A stretch of 41,266 nucleotides of DNA from a virus, in IMG/VR virus record IMGVR_UViG_3300005747_000468, positions 1 through 41,266 of that record, one strand, 5' to 3'. Numbering within the stretch: the stretch's first letter is position 1; each line of letters starts with the position of its first letter. Under the pieces are notes generated by a model that saw only the letters and a program-made list of their open reading frames with translations, searched no databases and was not told where the DNA came from. Of the stretch, positions 16,814 through 26,794 are shown one piece after another. Position numbers and translations under genes: made by a program.

Positions 16814-19800
16814 ATGAACGAATATTTGTCAGAACTTTACGACTGGATTTCATCTAAGGACACTACATTTCAAGGTAGGCGTTCCAGAGAAGAGTTTATC
16901 TCTAAAATGCAGGATGATGCTGATTACAATCAACAGATGTACACATGGATATCTGGCTTAGATGCTACATTTAAAAATAGATATACTACTGATGCATTTC
17001 AGACAAAGACAGGTTTAAAAAAAAAAGACGAATTTCAGCCTACTTCTCAAGAGGGCGCTACGGAATCTACTATCAAGGAAGAAAAGCAACCTACCTTATC
17101 GGATGCTTCAGAAAGCAAGTTTGATTACGAGTCCTTCATAGATAAAGATGAAGAGGGTGCTATATCTGACCTTCAATCACAACTTACCGCAAAAGGGTAT
17201 AGTGTGGAAGAAACTGGTATAGGTGACGCCCTATTAGTTACAGACAATATCACTGGTGAGGTTACAGAAATTGACCTACAACCTATTCAGTTCTTTAAGG
17301 GCACACGATTTGAAGGCGATACAGATAAGAGAGCTCAAGAGATTGAAAAGGTAAAGAAATTAATACAGACTCCTGCCGATAGTAGAAGAGCGTTGCTTTC
17401 TACAAATCAACTTGAAGCATACACTTCAGACAAAGCTTCATACCTACAAAACCTAAGGAGCCAATATCCTGATTTTCAATTTGAATACGTACAAGACCCG
17501 CAAAGGGGAGGTGTAATCAGGATAACCAAGGGCGATGCTGTTGGTGAATTCCAAGTTACAAGGGGTACTGGGGACGAATCAAAGCAGTTTACAGACATAA
17601 ACAATTTCTTGTATCAGAATATGACTGATGAGGAGGCTTCTGCTCTCAATAGTAAGAGAAAGATTGATGAGTTTAGAAGAATAGAAGAGGATATCAAGAA
17701 CATCAACGCTGACATAGACGTCTCTATGGAATCAGCAGAAGCAGGGTTTTATGATAAAAATTACTTCAAAGGATTGTTTAAAGCTCTTGAGGCCGCTGGT
17801 GTAAGTGTACCAGAGGATGCAAGAAGAGAACTTGAAGGTGGAGAAAAAGTCGGCGAATACAATGTCAAGCTAGACAAGATGATGACTTCAAGCTTTGACA
17901 GAAACGATATTGAGACTGGTATACAGAAGTATTTCGGTTCTGATCCATCTACTATGGAAAAGATAAAGCAATACAATCTTGCTGGAACTATAGCCGTAAG
18001 AAAACAAAAGATTGACAGAGCTAAGAAATTGGCTATAGAAAACTATTACGAAGACCGTCCAGATAGAGATAGTGTCAAGGAGATAGTTAGACAGGTACAA
18101 AAAGACCTCACTGATCAAGAGACTGATATATATACAAATGTAGAAATGTCGAGGGGAGACCTTCAAAAAATGATATCTGGAATCAACCAAGAGATGCAAG
18201 AGCTTTCTGAGAGAAACCCAGGTGTGCAGTTTGAAGTCATTACAAACGAAGATGGTGTCTTACAGAACATTATATCAAGCGAACCAGTTGATGAGCTTGA
18301 GGATGTAAAGAGTAGAATAAAAAATGCTACAACAGCCTACAGAACACTTGCTGAAAAGTCTAAATATGAGCTTGAGAAGATAAACTCAAAATCAGAGACT
18401 GTTGACCAGTTTATGGAAGCCGCAAATAGAAACTACAACCTATTTGACACATCTATGGCTGATCTTAAAAACGCATTCACGCAATTAGGAGGAGGGTTTG
18501 CTATTATACAAACACTAGCAGAGGGTGCTGTAGAGGACATTACTGGAGTGCCAGTGGGACTTACCCCTACTTCAGCGTTACTTCCAGCCGATGTAAAAAT
18601 GAAGATGATCAGAGGTGAAATGGCTGAGTCTCGTGAAAAGGTAGAGAAATTCTACAAAACAAAACGAACATACGATGAAGCTATTTCGGAAGGTTCTAAG
18701 TTTGAGTTTGGTGTAAGAACATTTGCGGAGCAAGCTCCAAACATTGCATTAGCCATCGGGACTTCTGGTGTAGGAACTTCAGTCGGCTTGTCAAACGCCG
18801 CAGTATCTACATTAGTTGCAACACAGTTTGGATTGACTTCAGCAGGGCAGAAATATGATGAACTAACCACAAGGCAAGAGTTTGGAGCGGTAGCGGAAAA
18901 AGCACTGAAGGAGCTCGAAAGCCTTAAGGGTATCATATCTGATGATGAATACCTTATGCAAAAGTATGAGCTTGAAAGAGCTTTAGAGGACTCTAAAATA
19001 TCATCAACAGAAAAAACACTATCCGTAATAGGAACAGGGCTTGTCGAAGGTGTTGTTACACGTTTTATTGGTACTGTACCCAACTCTATAAAGGTTCTTA
19101 AGGACTTAAAAGCTCCAACAAATTTCATGGATGACATCTTGAGGTCGAATTATACGGCTGCAAAACAAGCCGTCAAGGAATTTGGTAAGAGAACTGGTGG
19201 AGAAATTATAGAAGAAACGTCTATTGACCTGTTAACTCAAATAAATGACTACGCATTTTTAGGTGATCAGATCGACCTATCTTCTTTGGATGATGTTGCG
19301 GTAACATCTATCATTACAAGTGGCGCTATGAACACGCCAAGTACCGCATATAGCACTATAATGACGCAGACAAACGTCAATAGGTACAAGAACAAAATAA
19401 ATTCATTAACTCAAGAGATCGGAACTCTTAAGGATATGTTAATGGATCCAGATATCAGTAATATCCAGCGTACTGCAATCCATAACAATATCAGTAACTT
19501 AATATCTGGTATTGCAGAACAAACCACGAACATGGAGGGTGACGCTCTTCTTATGGGCGCTGATAACATAAAAGAGATGCTTACACTATCTGGTGTAAGA
19601 AACTCCATGCTAAAAAAAGCTGGTGTTGAAAACGATGACAGCTACGATGTTGCCAATGTTAAGATAGACAATTATTTAAAAGGACTGGATCAGGATGCCG
19701 CCAAGAAGTTTACGGACCAGATGAAGTATATAGACAACAGACGTAATCAAATTACGCAGTCTATAAATTATGAGGGAGCTGTAGATAGGGTTTTTGGGGA

Positions 19801-22800
19801 GAAAGGTACTGAGATAGCAAAAGATTTAGATCCTACCCTTACACCTCAGCAAAAGTATGTTGAGGTTTACAAGCAGGTAAGACAAGAGATAAACGATAAC
19901 GCACTAAAAGAATTTAACGATGCCATTCAAAAGCAAGAAGCAGGAGATATATCTGATGCTAAACCAGCCGAGGGTGTACAAGAAGTGGAAGAAGAAGTAC
20001 GGGTCGCTCCTGAGCAAGAAACGGAAGTAGATGAACGTGCTTACAAACCAGAAGAGGTAAAAGAAACTACCGACACAGCAGCATTTGCAGCCTCACAGCA
20101 AGAGGCTATAGCTCAGCGTGTTGAAGATAAACTGCAAGTTACACCTGTAACACAAGAAGATGCACAAGCTATTGTAGATGAAGGAGGTAAGCTATTCATG
20201 ACCGAAGATGGTAAGGCTGGAGCCTACGTCAAGAAAGACGGTTACATGGGTGGTTTGTTCAAACAGCCAGGTGCTGATAGAACACAGGCAGCAAAAGTTC
20301 TTCAAGATGCACGAATAGAAGCTGGAGGTAAGTTCTTTGATGCGTTTGGTGTAAATGTAGATAGTGGTAAGGGAACGAATCTTGAAGACATATATATAAA
20401 GAATGGTTTCAGGCCTATCGCTCGGATGACGTTTAACCCTGAGTTTGCTCCTAAAGGTTGGGAAAAAACAAACCTGAAGAATCGTCCAGATAACGTATTC
20501 TTTGTTTATGACCCTGGATATAAGGCTACAAAAGGAGAGGGGCAACGTATTGAGGATTACGATCAGGCATATGAGCTCGCTAAAAATTTCTCGCCTGAGT
20601 CTGCGAAAGTAGAAGGTGAAGTTCAGCAATTGAGAGATATGTTCAAAGCACCTGATCAAAGAAAGCAGGTAGAGAATGCTGAAAAGGCATTAAAAGCTGT
20701 AGCACCTGACGTGAAAATCGTAGTGCATGAGAGTGAACAAGCTTATGCAGAGGCAACTAATGAGCAGAACCGTGCCCAGAAAACAGCTGGAGAGTACAAT
20801 CCTCAAACAAAAACCATACATATTAACCCTGAAAAAGCAAACGTAAGAACTGTAGCACACGAAACATTCCACGCTATACTTCTTAATATGGTTAAGACAG
20901 ATACCGAGGCACAACGCCTTACAGACGCTATGATGAAGGCGGTAACAAAAGTTGCGTCTCCAGAGCTTAAGGCGTATCTAGACGAGTTTGCATCTAATTA
21001 CGATCAAAATATTAGGTCTGAAGAAAAACTTGCAGAGCTTGTAGGTAAACTAGCATCCGAATATGATAGTCTTCCAAAGCCAACGCAGAACGTTATTAAG
21101 AGATGGTTAGATAGGCTTGCTAAGATGTTTGGTTTAAAACCATTCACCGATGATCAAGTTATCGATGTACTCAATACTATAGCAGGTAAAGTAGCGAGAG
21201 GTGAGGCGATTACAGAGAACGATGTTTCTGCGATATCAGAAGGAGCGTCTACATTCTTTAGTGATCCAACAACTATAAACAAAAAACAGGTATCTGGAGA
21301 GGTTAAGGTTTCAGATACCCCTGCCGACCTATCGTTTGTAACATCAAAAGATATTATAGATATTGATGGTCTTGTAAATGAGATTTCTTCTAAAGGACAA
21401 AAAGTTTGGTTCTGGGTAGCAGATCAACTAGGCAGAGGTATATATAATGATACTCAGGTTGGTACAGAACACTTCTTAGACGCTGGACCAAGTTTTGCTT
21501 TGGATCCAAAAAACAGAGCTAAAAAAGCTATATGGGCTACAGGGAAAGGCGAAGCAGAGGTTTCTAAATTAATAAACAAATCTGACTACATCTTTATAAT
21601 GAGTGGTTCACCTATAAAATCTAAGCTATTTAACAAGCGTGTCCTAAACATACTTAAAGATAGAGTAGGCGATTACAATGCGTTTAAAAAAGGTGCTCTT
21701 AATGCTAAGCCTACTAAACCTATTAGAGATGTTCTTGAGGGACATGATAGTTGGGAGTCATTGACTGAAAGTCCAGACAGAAAAAAACTTTTAAACGCTA
21801 TTGAAGGCGTTAAACAAAAGAAAGATACACCGCTGAAAACATTCTTGCAAGGCAACAATGCGTTCATTGAACTTAATGATCTTAGAGATGGGTTTTACGC
21901 ACAGAATGATTTTCAGATGAATGACGTTATGTTGGTGTTAAAGCCTACTGCATTTGGTGGTAAGTCCGATCACTCAACATACGAGAACGATGTCCTTGGA
22001 GAAGTTGTTGGTGTACCAAATAAAAAGGTAAACGCATACGACTTAATGCCAGATGATGTTAAGCAGAAATATTCTGATGCAATGACTGAGTCTCAAAAGG
22101 CGCAGGTTGTTGCTCCTTATGGCATTGGAGTGAAAGGCATATCTCCAAGAAAACAAATAGTAGGTAAAAAAGCTAGGCTTTCGCAAGAAGCTAAAGATAA
22201 TTACTACCAAGCAATTAAGATCGAAAAAGAAGGTAAGACTCCTCAAGAGATCAGGCTTCTTACTGGATGGGAAAGAGGAAAGGATAAGAAGTGGCGTTAC
22301 GAAATATTCGACGGTGAAGCTGATTTTATTCAACCATTAAAAGACCTTCAAAGTTTTAAGATGTATAAGCTAAAAGACGTTTTGGACTTTCCTGAGTTAT
22401 ATGAGTTGTACCCAGACGCTGCAAACATGGAGTTTCAATCAAACACAAATCTAAATGCGTATGGACAATATCAACAAGGTAATGCGAGGATAGTTATGAA
22501 TCCAGACTTATTTGGTCCTGACTCTAAAGAAGCTATATCTACTTTACTACATGAAATACAACATGCTATCCAAACTGTAGAAGGTTTTGGAAGGGGAACT
22601 AGTCCAAGAATCGCTAAGGATCGTCTTACAGATGCTTTCTTATACACAAAGTACACAAAGCTAAATCCATTTAGAAAGTTCCGTGAAATACTAGGACTTC
22701 CATTTACTAGCACTGAAACGCTAAATAAAGTTATGGAAGACCTTGAAAGAGTTGCTGATAAGAGAGACTATGAAGTTTACCAAAGAGCTGCTGGTGAGGT

Positions 22801-25783
22801 TGAATCTAGAAACGTAGAAGCCAGAAGGACAATGACTGAGGCGGAGAGGCTAAGCACATTGCTTAGTGAAACCGAGGATATTGCTAGAGACGAGCAGTTT
22901 ATAATTAGAAAACAGCAAGTAACCAATAATGAAATTATACAAAGAGCAAAAGAGGCTGGCATCAGCGATGCTGCAATAAGAGAATACCTAAAAGAAAGAG
23001 GAATGTCTCCTGAAGGTGCAGACAGAGCTGTAAAAAACTACAACGATAAAGTCAGACTTGAAGCTCAGAAAAAAGAAGGTATAAAGGTTATAGATAATAA
23101 GACGTTAAAAGGTTTAGACAGAATACTTAAATTCCTAACATCAGCAAGAGCTTACGCCCCTAAGAGCATGCAGGTTGCTAAGGAATCTAGAAATGGGTAT
23201 ATTGAAGCCAACACAAAGAAAGCAAAATTCACCTTGAACAAGCTTGAAAAACAAATCAAGAAGTACAAAGGCGATAAGGCATCTTTGATGTCTGACATAG
23301 ATGCATTCTTGAGGGGTGATGATAATGTTGCGCTTCCAGACAACATACAAAAGATTGCAAACCAAATGCGAACACATATAGACACACTATCTTTATCCTT
23401 ATTGGAAAGTGGCGCTGTTTCAGACGTTGCGTTTGACGATCTTACAACGGCTCAAAAGAAAGAGCTTATAAAACAATTTGAAACAGAAGAAGAGGCTAGA
23501 AAGAACTATACCACTTCAAAAGAAAATGTCTTAAACAATATTGGATCATACTTAACACGATCATACGAGGTTTATAGTAACAAAAACTGGAAAGATAAAG
23601 TGGCTCAAGAAGTTGTTGACAAGGCAAAGAATTATCTTAAGGAACAAATGAGGCCAGCTGCCGAAAAGCAGGCTAAAGAAGAGAACAGACCTGTAGAAAC
23701 AGTTTTGCAAGAAAATGTTGATGCATTGGTTGATAGTCTATTAGATAGAGATCAGGCTAAGGCGTTTATATCAAATGCAAATGATGCTTCTAAAAATCTA
23801 GGCATACTCAAAGGCAGAAAGGACATACCTGCTGAACTTAGAGCTTTGATGGGTGAATACACTTCACCAGCTATGAATTACATTATATCTGTAAACAAGG
23901 TCGCTACACTCACCGCACAACAGAACTTCTTGAATAAGATGAAAGAAGTAGGAGAGGGTGTGTTCTTCTTTAAAGACGATAAGACTAAAGGTTTTAGAAC
24001 GAAGATCGCCGCAGAAGGCACAGAGACGATGAGTCCTTTAAACGGATTGTATACAAGTCCTGAGATAGCTGAGGCGTTAAAAGGCGGTTCGGTTATAGGT
24101 GTAAATCTAGGTCCACTGCAATCAGCCGTTGATTTCTATTTGAAATCTGTAGGTCTTGTTAAGTACAACAAAACAATATTATCTCCAGGGACACACGCAA
24201 AGAACTTTTTAGGCAACATGTTCTTCATGTTAGCAAATGGTCACATAGACCCTAGAGATTATTACAATGCAGCGAAGGTTGTTGGTAATGACTTGTTTGG
24301 AGGTAAGAGAGAGGATCTCAACAATAAATTGCTTGAATATATTGAGGCTGGTGTAATCAACCAGAGTGTAACCCTCAGAGACCTTAGAGATATGATGTCT
24401 GGCAAAGAGAATCGAGTTGACAGCATGGAAGATTTTGAGAAGAGAATGATGCAAAGATTTAACAAGCCAACATGGACGAAGTTAAAATCTAAACCTGAAT
24501 CTTGGTATCAAGCGGAAGATGATTACTTCAAGATACTTGCATACGAGGCTAACAAGGCGAGATATTCAAAAGCGTTATTCGGAAAACCATTCGACCAACT
24601 TACAGACAAACAAAAGGCTGAGGTCAAAAAGACAGTTACCGAGATAGTGAAGAACACGCTTCCAAACTACGACAGGCTACCAGAGGTTAGAAAACTAATG
24701 AGAGCGGTGCCATTGGCTGGAACATTTATATCATTCCACATTGAAGCTATTAGAACAGCATGGAATACTTTAGATGTAGCTAAAAAAGAACTTGCAAACC
24801 CTAAGACAAGATCTATAGGCATAAAAAGACTTTCGGGTATTATGGCATTGATAGGCCTTAAGACATTTGTATTATCATCCCTTGGAATAGGTGACGAAGA
24901 CGACGAGCTAGAAAAGTCAGTAAGAACATTCCTTCCGCCATGGTCAACAAACTCTTCTATAGTTATAGAAAGCGCCGAAAACGGAGTGATTAAATACAGA
25001 GACCTTAGTGCGTCAGACCCATGGGGTGTAGTAGATAGAGCGTTTATAGGATACATGTCTGGTGAGGACAGCATAGATGGTTTCATAAACTCATTAGATG
25101 AGGTGTTCGGACCATTTGTTGAACCAGATATTTTATTTAATGCACTATCTACAATAAGAGGTAAGGTTGATAAAGATCAGCCATTCTCTCAAAATGCAGA
25201 TGTCGTAATGAAAGAACTTTACAAAGTACTAAGCCCTGGAGCGTTAACATCTGGAGAAAGAATATTTTTAGATGACAAGAAAAGCCTTGTGGATTTAGCA
25301 CTTGGACAAGAGGTTAGCCAGAAAAAACAAGGTAGGCTAAACGAATTTATCGGTCAGGTTTCTGGATACAAAATACGAGAGATAAAAGTCGAGGATGCTA
25401 TATTCTTTAAGTTCAGAGACATAGCGAGCGCAGGTATAGGTAAATCAGATCCAGGTAGCGCAAGAAATGCTGCGAGTTTATATAATAGAACTTGGTATCA
25501 AACCCAGGAAGGTAAAGCAACTGAAGAACAGCTTCAGTCAGCATATGACAAGTCAAACAAGGCTTATAAAGATGCCATGTCTGAGGCCGTTAAGTACTAT
25601 CAAGACGCATTAAAACTAGGAGTATCTCCCAGCGTAATAGAGGCTAAAATGAAATCAGCTGGATTTAGAAAGCAAGAGATAGAGTCGCTATCACAGGGTG
25701 TGATACCTGAGTTAAAGCAGAAAGAGCCTGAGCTATCTGAGTACGAAAAGATGTTGAGAAAGAGAACTAGAAGGAAGAGATAA
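16814..25783 (+). CDS. Giant polyvalent virion protein with two zincin-like motifs, 2989 aa
   Basis: At 8970 bases this is over a fifth of the window. Two tandem N-terminal repeats (YDWISSKDTTFQGR and YTWISGLDATFKNR) open it. Coiled coils and hydrophobic Gly/Ala segments at roughly residues 560-780 suggest membrane contact. A GNAT-like segment near residues 1115-1230 includes IKNGFRPIARMTFNPEFAP. The first HExxH is HETFH at 1349-1353. A further domain around 1510-1740 contains WFWVADQLGRGIYND. A block with LLTGWERGKDKKWRYEI precedes a second HExxH, HEIQH at 1913-1917, as in the large polyvalent-associated LPD23 type. Near residue 2450 an LPD38-like stretch includes LSPGTHAKNFLGN. Such polyvalent proteins of phages and conjugative elements are thought to enter the host with DNA and counter defences or remodel the envelope. 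Domain names are from memory. Its 3' end overlaps the convergent - strand gene by 17 bases. Confidence 0.8.
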   Translation: MNEYLSELYDWISSKDTTFQGRRSREEFISKMQDDADYNQQMYTWISGLDATFKNRYTTDAFQTKTGLKKKDEFQPTSQEGATESTIKEEKQPTLSDASESKFDYESFIDKDEEGAISDLQSQLTAKGYSVEETGIGDALLVTDNITGEVTEIDLQPIQFFKGTRFEGDTDKRAQEIEKVKKLIQTPADSRRALLSTNQLEAYTSDKASYLQNLRSQYPDFQFEYVQDPQRGGVIRITKGDAVGEFQVTRGTGDESKQFTDINNFLYQNMTDEEASALNSKRKIDEFRRIEEDIKNINADIDVSMESAEAGFYDKNYFKGLFKALEAAGVSVPEDARRELEGGEKVGEYNVKLDKMMTSSFDRNDIETGIQKYFGSDPSTMEKIKQYNLAGTIAVRKQKIDRAKKLAIENYYEDRPDRDSVKEIVRQVQKDLTDQETDIYTNVEMSRGDLQKMISGINQEMQELSERNPGVQFEVITNEDGVLQNIISSEPVDELEDVKSRIKNATTAYRTLAEKSKYELEKINSKSETVDQFMEAANRNYNLFDTSMADLKNAFTQLGGGFAIIQTLAEGAVEDITGVPVGLTPTSALLPADVKMKMIRGEMAESREKVEKFYKTKRTYDEAISEGSKFEFGVRTFAEQAPNIALAIGTSGVGTSVGLSNAAVSTLVATQFGLTSAGQKYDELTTRQEFGAVAEKALKELESLKGIISDDEYLMQKYELERALEDSKISSTEKTLSVIGTGLVEGVVTRFIGTVPNSIKVLKDLKAPTNFMDDILRSNYTAAKQAVKEFGKRTGGEIIEETSIDLLTQINDYAFLGDQIDLSSLDDVAVTSIITSGAMNTPSTAYSTIMTQTNVNRYKNKINSLTQEIGTLKDMLMDPDISNIQRTAIHNNISNLISGIAEQTTNMEGDALLMGADNIKEMLTLSGVRNSMLKKAGVENDDSYDVANVKIDNYLKGLDQDAAKKFTDQMKYIDNRRNQITQSINYEGAVDRVFGEKGTEIAKDLDPTLTPQQKYVEVYKQVRQEINDNALKEFNDAIQKQEAGDISDAKPAEGVQEVEEEVRVAPEQETEVDERAYKPEEVKETTDTAAFAASQQEAIAQRVEDKLQVTPVTQEDAQAIVDEGGKLFMTEDGKAGAYVKKDGYMGGLFKQPGADRTQAAKVLQDARIEAGGKFFDAFGVNVDSGKGTNLEDIYIKNGFRPIARMTFNPEFAPKGWEKTNLKNRPDNVFFVYDPGYKATKGEGQRIEDYDQAYELAKNFSPESAKVEGEVQQLRDMFKAPDQRKQVENAEKALKAVAPDVKIVVHESEQAYAEATNEQNRAQKTAGEYNPQTKTIHINPEKANVRTVAHETFHAILLNMVKTDTEAQRLTDAMMKAVTKVASPELKAYLDEFASNYDQNIRSEEKLAELVGKLASEYDSLPKPTQNVIKRWLDRLAKMFGLKPFTDDQVIDVLNTIAGKVARGEAITENDVSAISEGASTFFSDPTTINKKQVSGEVKVSDTPADLSFVTSKDIIDIDGLVNEISSKGQKVWFWVADQLGRGIYNDTQVGTEHFLDAGPSFALDPKNRAKKAIWATGKGEAEVSKLINKSDYIFIMSGSPIKSKLFNKRVLNILKDRVGDYNAFKKGALNAKPTKPIRDVLEGHDSWESLTESPDRKKLLNAIEGVKQKKDTPLKTFLQGNNAFIELNDLRDGFYAQNDFQMNDVMLVLKPTAFGGKSDHSTYENDVLGEVVGVPNKKVNAYDLMPDDVKQKYSDAMTESQKAQVVAPYGIGVKGISPRKQIVGKKARLSQEAKDNYYQAIKIEKEGKTPQEIRLLTGWERGKDKKWRYEIFDGEADFIQPLKDLQSFKMYKLKDVLDFPELYELYPDAANMEFQSNTNLNAYGQYQQGNARIVMNPDLFGPDSKEAISTLLHEIQHAIQTVEGFGRGTSPRIAKDRLTDAFLYTKYTKLNPFRKFREILGLPFTSTETLNKVMEDLERVADKRDYEVYQRAAGEVESRNVEARRTMTEAERLSTLLSETEDIARDEQFIIRKQQVTNNEIIQRAKEAGISDAAIREYLKERGMSPEGADRAVKNYNDKVRLEAQKKEGIKVIDNKTLKGLDRILKFLTSARAYAPKSMQVAKESRNGYIEANTKKAKFTLNKLEKQIKKYKGDKASLMSDIDAFLRGDDNVALPDNIQKIANQMRTHIDTLSLSLLESGAVSDVAFDDLTTAQKKELIKQFETEEEARKNYTTSKENVLNNIGSYLTRSYEVYSNKNWKDKVAQEVVDKAKNYLKEQMRPAAEKQAKEENRPVETVLQENVDALVDSLLDRDQAKAFISNANDASKNLGILKGRKDIPAELRALMGEYTSPAMNYIISVNKVATLTAQQNFLNKMKEVGEGVFFFKDDKTKGFRTKIAAEGTETMSPLNGLYTSPEIAEALKGGSVIGVNLGPLQSAVDFYLKSVGLVKYNKTILSPGTHAKNFLGNMFFMLANGHIDPRDYYNAAKVVGNDLFGGKREDLNNKLLEYIEAGVINQSVTLRDLRDMMSGKENRVDSMEDFEKRMMQRFNKPTWTKLKSKPESWYQAEDDYFKILAYEANKARYSKALFGKPFDQLTDKQKAEVKKTVTEIVKNTLPNYDRLPEVRKLMRAVPLAGTFISFHIEAIRTAWNTLDVAKKELANPKTRSIGIKRLSGIMALIGLKTFVLSSLGIGDEDDELEKSVRTFLPPWSTNSSIVIESAENGVIKYRDLSASDPWGVVDRAFIGYMSGEDSIDGFINSLDEVFGPFVEPDILFNALSTIRGKVDKDQPFSQNADVVMKELYKVLSPGALTSGERIFLDDKKSLVDLALGQEVSQKKQGRLNEFIGQVSGYKIREIKVEDAIFFKFRDIASAGIGKSDPGSARNAASLYNRTWYQTQEGKATEEQLQSAYDKSNKAYKDAMSEAVKYYQDALKLGVSPSVIEAKMKSAGFRKQEIESLSQGVIPELKQKEPELSEYEKMLRKRTRRKR

Positions 25784-26114
25784 GGTGCATAATCCAAGCA
25801 ACCAATCCATTTAGGTTCAGAACAACAAGGTTCCATTGTTTTCTTGAAGAGGTTTGTACTATAACAAATATAAATCCTATTATATAAAACACTGGATCAA
25901 TAGTCCATTGAGCTGCTATAAGGAAACCACTTCCCATATAACCAATCCTTGAAGCTACCTTTTGATATGAAGTTAGTTTGTTTTTGTATGCGAGCTGTCT
26001 AAGAAACCAATACTTAAAACGAAACTCACACTTTAAACAAGTTTTCTTGTTTTTATTCTTAAACTTGCTGTCACGTTTTTTCTTGTCACACTTATTGCAG
26101 GTTCTCATTGTCAT
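25767..26114 (-). CDS. Small membrane protein with zinc-ribbon-like N-terminus
   Basis: This 115-residue protein has a CxxC pair at Cys6/Cys9 and another at Cys26/Cys29, separated by a lysine-rich stretch. Three hydrophobic segments follow, at about residues 57-72, 74-88 and 95-113 (VFYIIGFIFVIVQT and LVVLNLNGLVAWIM). It is the last gene of the leftward cluster and overlaps the 3' end of the giant virion gene by 17 bases. A holin-like or other membrane role is possible from size and segments, but the zinc ribbon is unusual for a holin. The C-terminal half also resembles small transporter-like membrane proteins. Function unknown. Confidence 0.65.
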   Translation of the reverse strand: MTMRTCNKCDKKKRDSKFKNKNKKTCLKCEFRFKYWFLRQLAYKNKLTSYQKVASRIGYMGSGFLIAAQWTIDPVFYIIGFIFVIVQTSSRKQWNLVVLNLNGLVAWIMHLISSF

Positions 26115-26295
26115 GCTCTACTTTGTTTTTTTGCTCTTCATAAAACCACTTACCATTTTTAGGATAATCTTTTATTACTAACTCAATATAAAAGAATACT
26201 AAGTCGAGTACAATAGCCTTATATACACCATTAAAATGTGTATAAGTTAAACCTATGCCTAATTGACTGTGATATCTACCTATTTTTAGTTTCAT
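26092..26295 (-). CDS. Small conserved phage protein, 67 aa
   Basis: The product starts MKLKIGRYHSQLGIGLTYTH and has a hydrophobic helix (AIVLDLVFFYIELVI) followed by a charged tail. The ATG at 26295 is chosen over an ATG 24 bases upstream because it gives the recognisable small-protein N-terminus. It overlaps both neighbours, by 20 bases upstream and 23 downstream. The pattern resembles unnamed small proteins of Bacteroidetes phages. The hydrophobic helix could be membrane-bound. No function can be assigned. Confidence 0.6.
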   Translation of the reverse strand: MKLKIGRYHSQLGIGLTYTHFNGVYKAIVLDLVFFYIELVIKDYPKNGKWFYEEQKNKVEHDNENLQ

Positions 26296-26443
26296 AATTT
26301 TTATTACAATAAAAACCACATCCGTTGTTCTTTATTGGTGAACCTTGAAAGTAAAATTGACGTTGACTCGGCTTTGCGGTAAACCTATAACAAGTAAATC
26401 TTGCTTCACATCCTTCTCCTGTACACATTGTTATATCTGGCAT
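26276..26443 (-). CDS. Cysteine-rich small protein (MPDITMC family)
   Basis: This 55-residue protein reads MPDITMCTGEGCEARFTCYR followed by FTAKPSQRQFYF and a C-terminal CGFYC. The block of MPDITMC, CYRFTAKPS and RQ-x-YF is one I know from many unnamed small proteins of phages in Bacteroidetes and other hosts. Cys7, Cys12, Cys18, Cys42 and Cys46 could bind a metal ion. Its ATG shares one base with the upstream stop (TAATG), so the two are probably translationally coupled. No activity is known to me. Confidence 0.75.
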   Translation of the reverse strand: MPDITMCTGEGCEARFTCYRFTAKPSQRQFYFQGSPIKNNGCGFYCNKNYETKNR

Positions 26444-26793
26444 TATTCCTGTCCTTCATCTTCAAGATGCATTTCAAGCGCAGCTAAAGCTCTCCAGGCA
26501 ACTTTTCCAAGGTGCAACATACCATCATCATCGATGGGCTCTTGTGAGTGATCTATAAGATGCCTAGCAAGTGCATCTGTGTGATCAAAACTTTTACTCT
26601 TATCCCAATGCAATGGCTTTTCTGGATGGTGCTGATCATTGCCAGTCTGACTAATCCTAGAAACATATTTTAGGGCATTGGGGAAATACTTCATAACCCC
26701 CGTGTATACAGGCATATTCTTTCTAGGGACATCTCTAATGTAGGCCGACTCTGTCCCGCTAATAATGTCCAACGTCTTATCCTCTGTCCACAT
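26443..26793 (-). CDS. dATP/dGTP diphosphohydrolase-like protein (DUF5664 type)
   Basis: The 116-residue protein has the signature YFPNALKYVSRISQTGNDQH, then PLHWDKSKSFDHTDALARHL and GKVAWRALAALEMHL. These match the family described as the N-terminal domain of dATP/dGTP diphosphohydrolase, an all-alpha MazG-like nucleotide hydrolase relative. It would act in the cytoplasm on deoxynucleoside triphosphates and shape the pool used for phage DNA. Conserved acidic and histidine residues include Asp53, His55, Asp70, His71 and Asp73. It lies just after a metallophosphoesterase gene (one-base gap), which suggests joint work in nucleotide handling. Substrate specificity is not shown by sequence alone. 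Confidence 0.75.
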   Translation of the reverse strand: MWTEDKTLDIISGTESAYIRDVPRKNMPVYTGVMKYFPNALKYVSRISQTGNDQHHPEKPLHWDKSKSFDHTDALARHLIDHSQEPIDDDGMLHLGKVAWRALAALEMHLEDEGQE

Positions 26794-26794
26794 A

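Noticed and set aside
18652-25086. Long antisense frames (up to 161 codons) within the giant virion gene
   Set aside because: They are serine-rich mirror frames of a coding sequence and have no start-site support.
26237-26245. TGTGTATAA as a DnaA box
   Set aside because: It is a non-consensus variant inside a coding region and not clustered. The same holds for 38714-38722.
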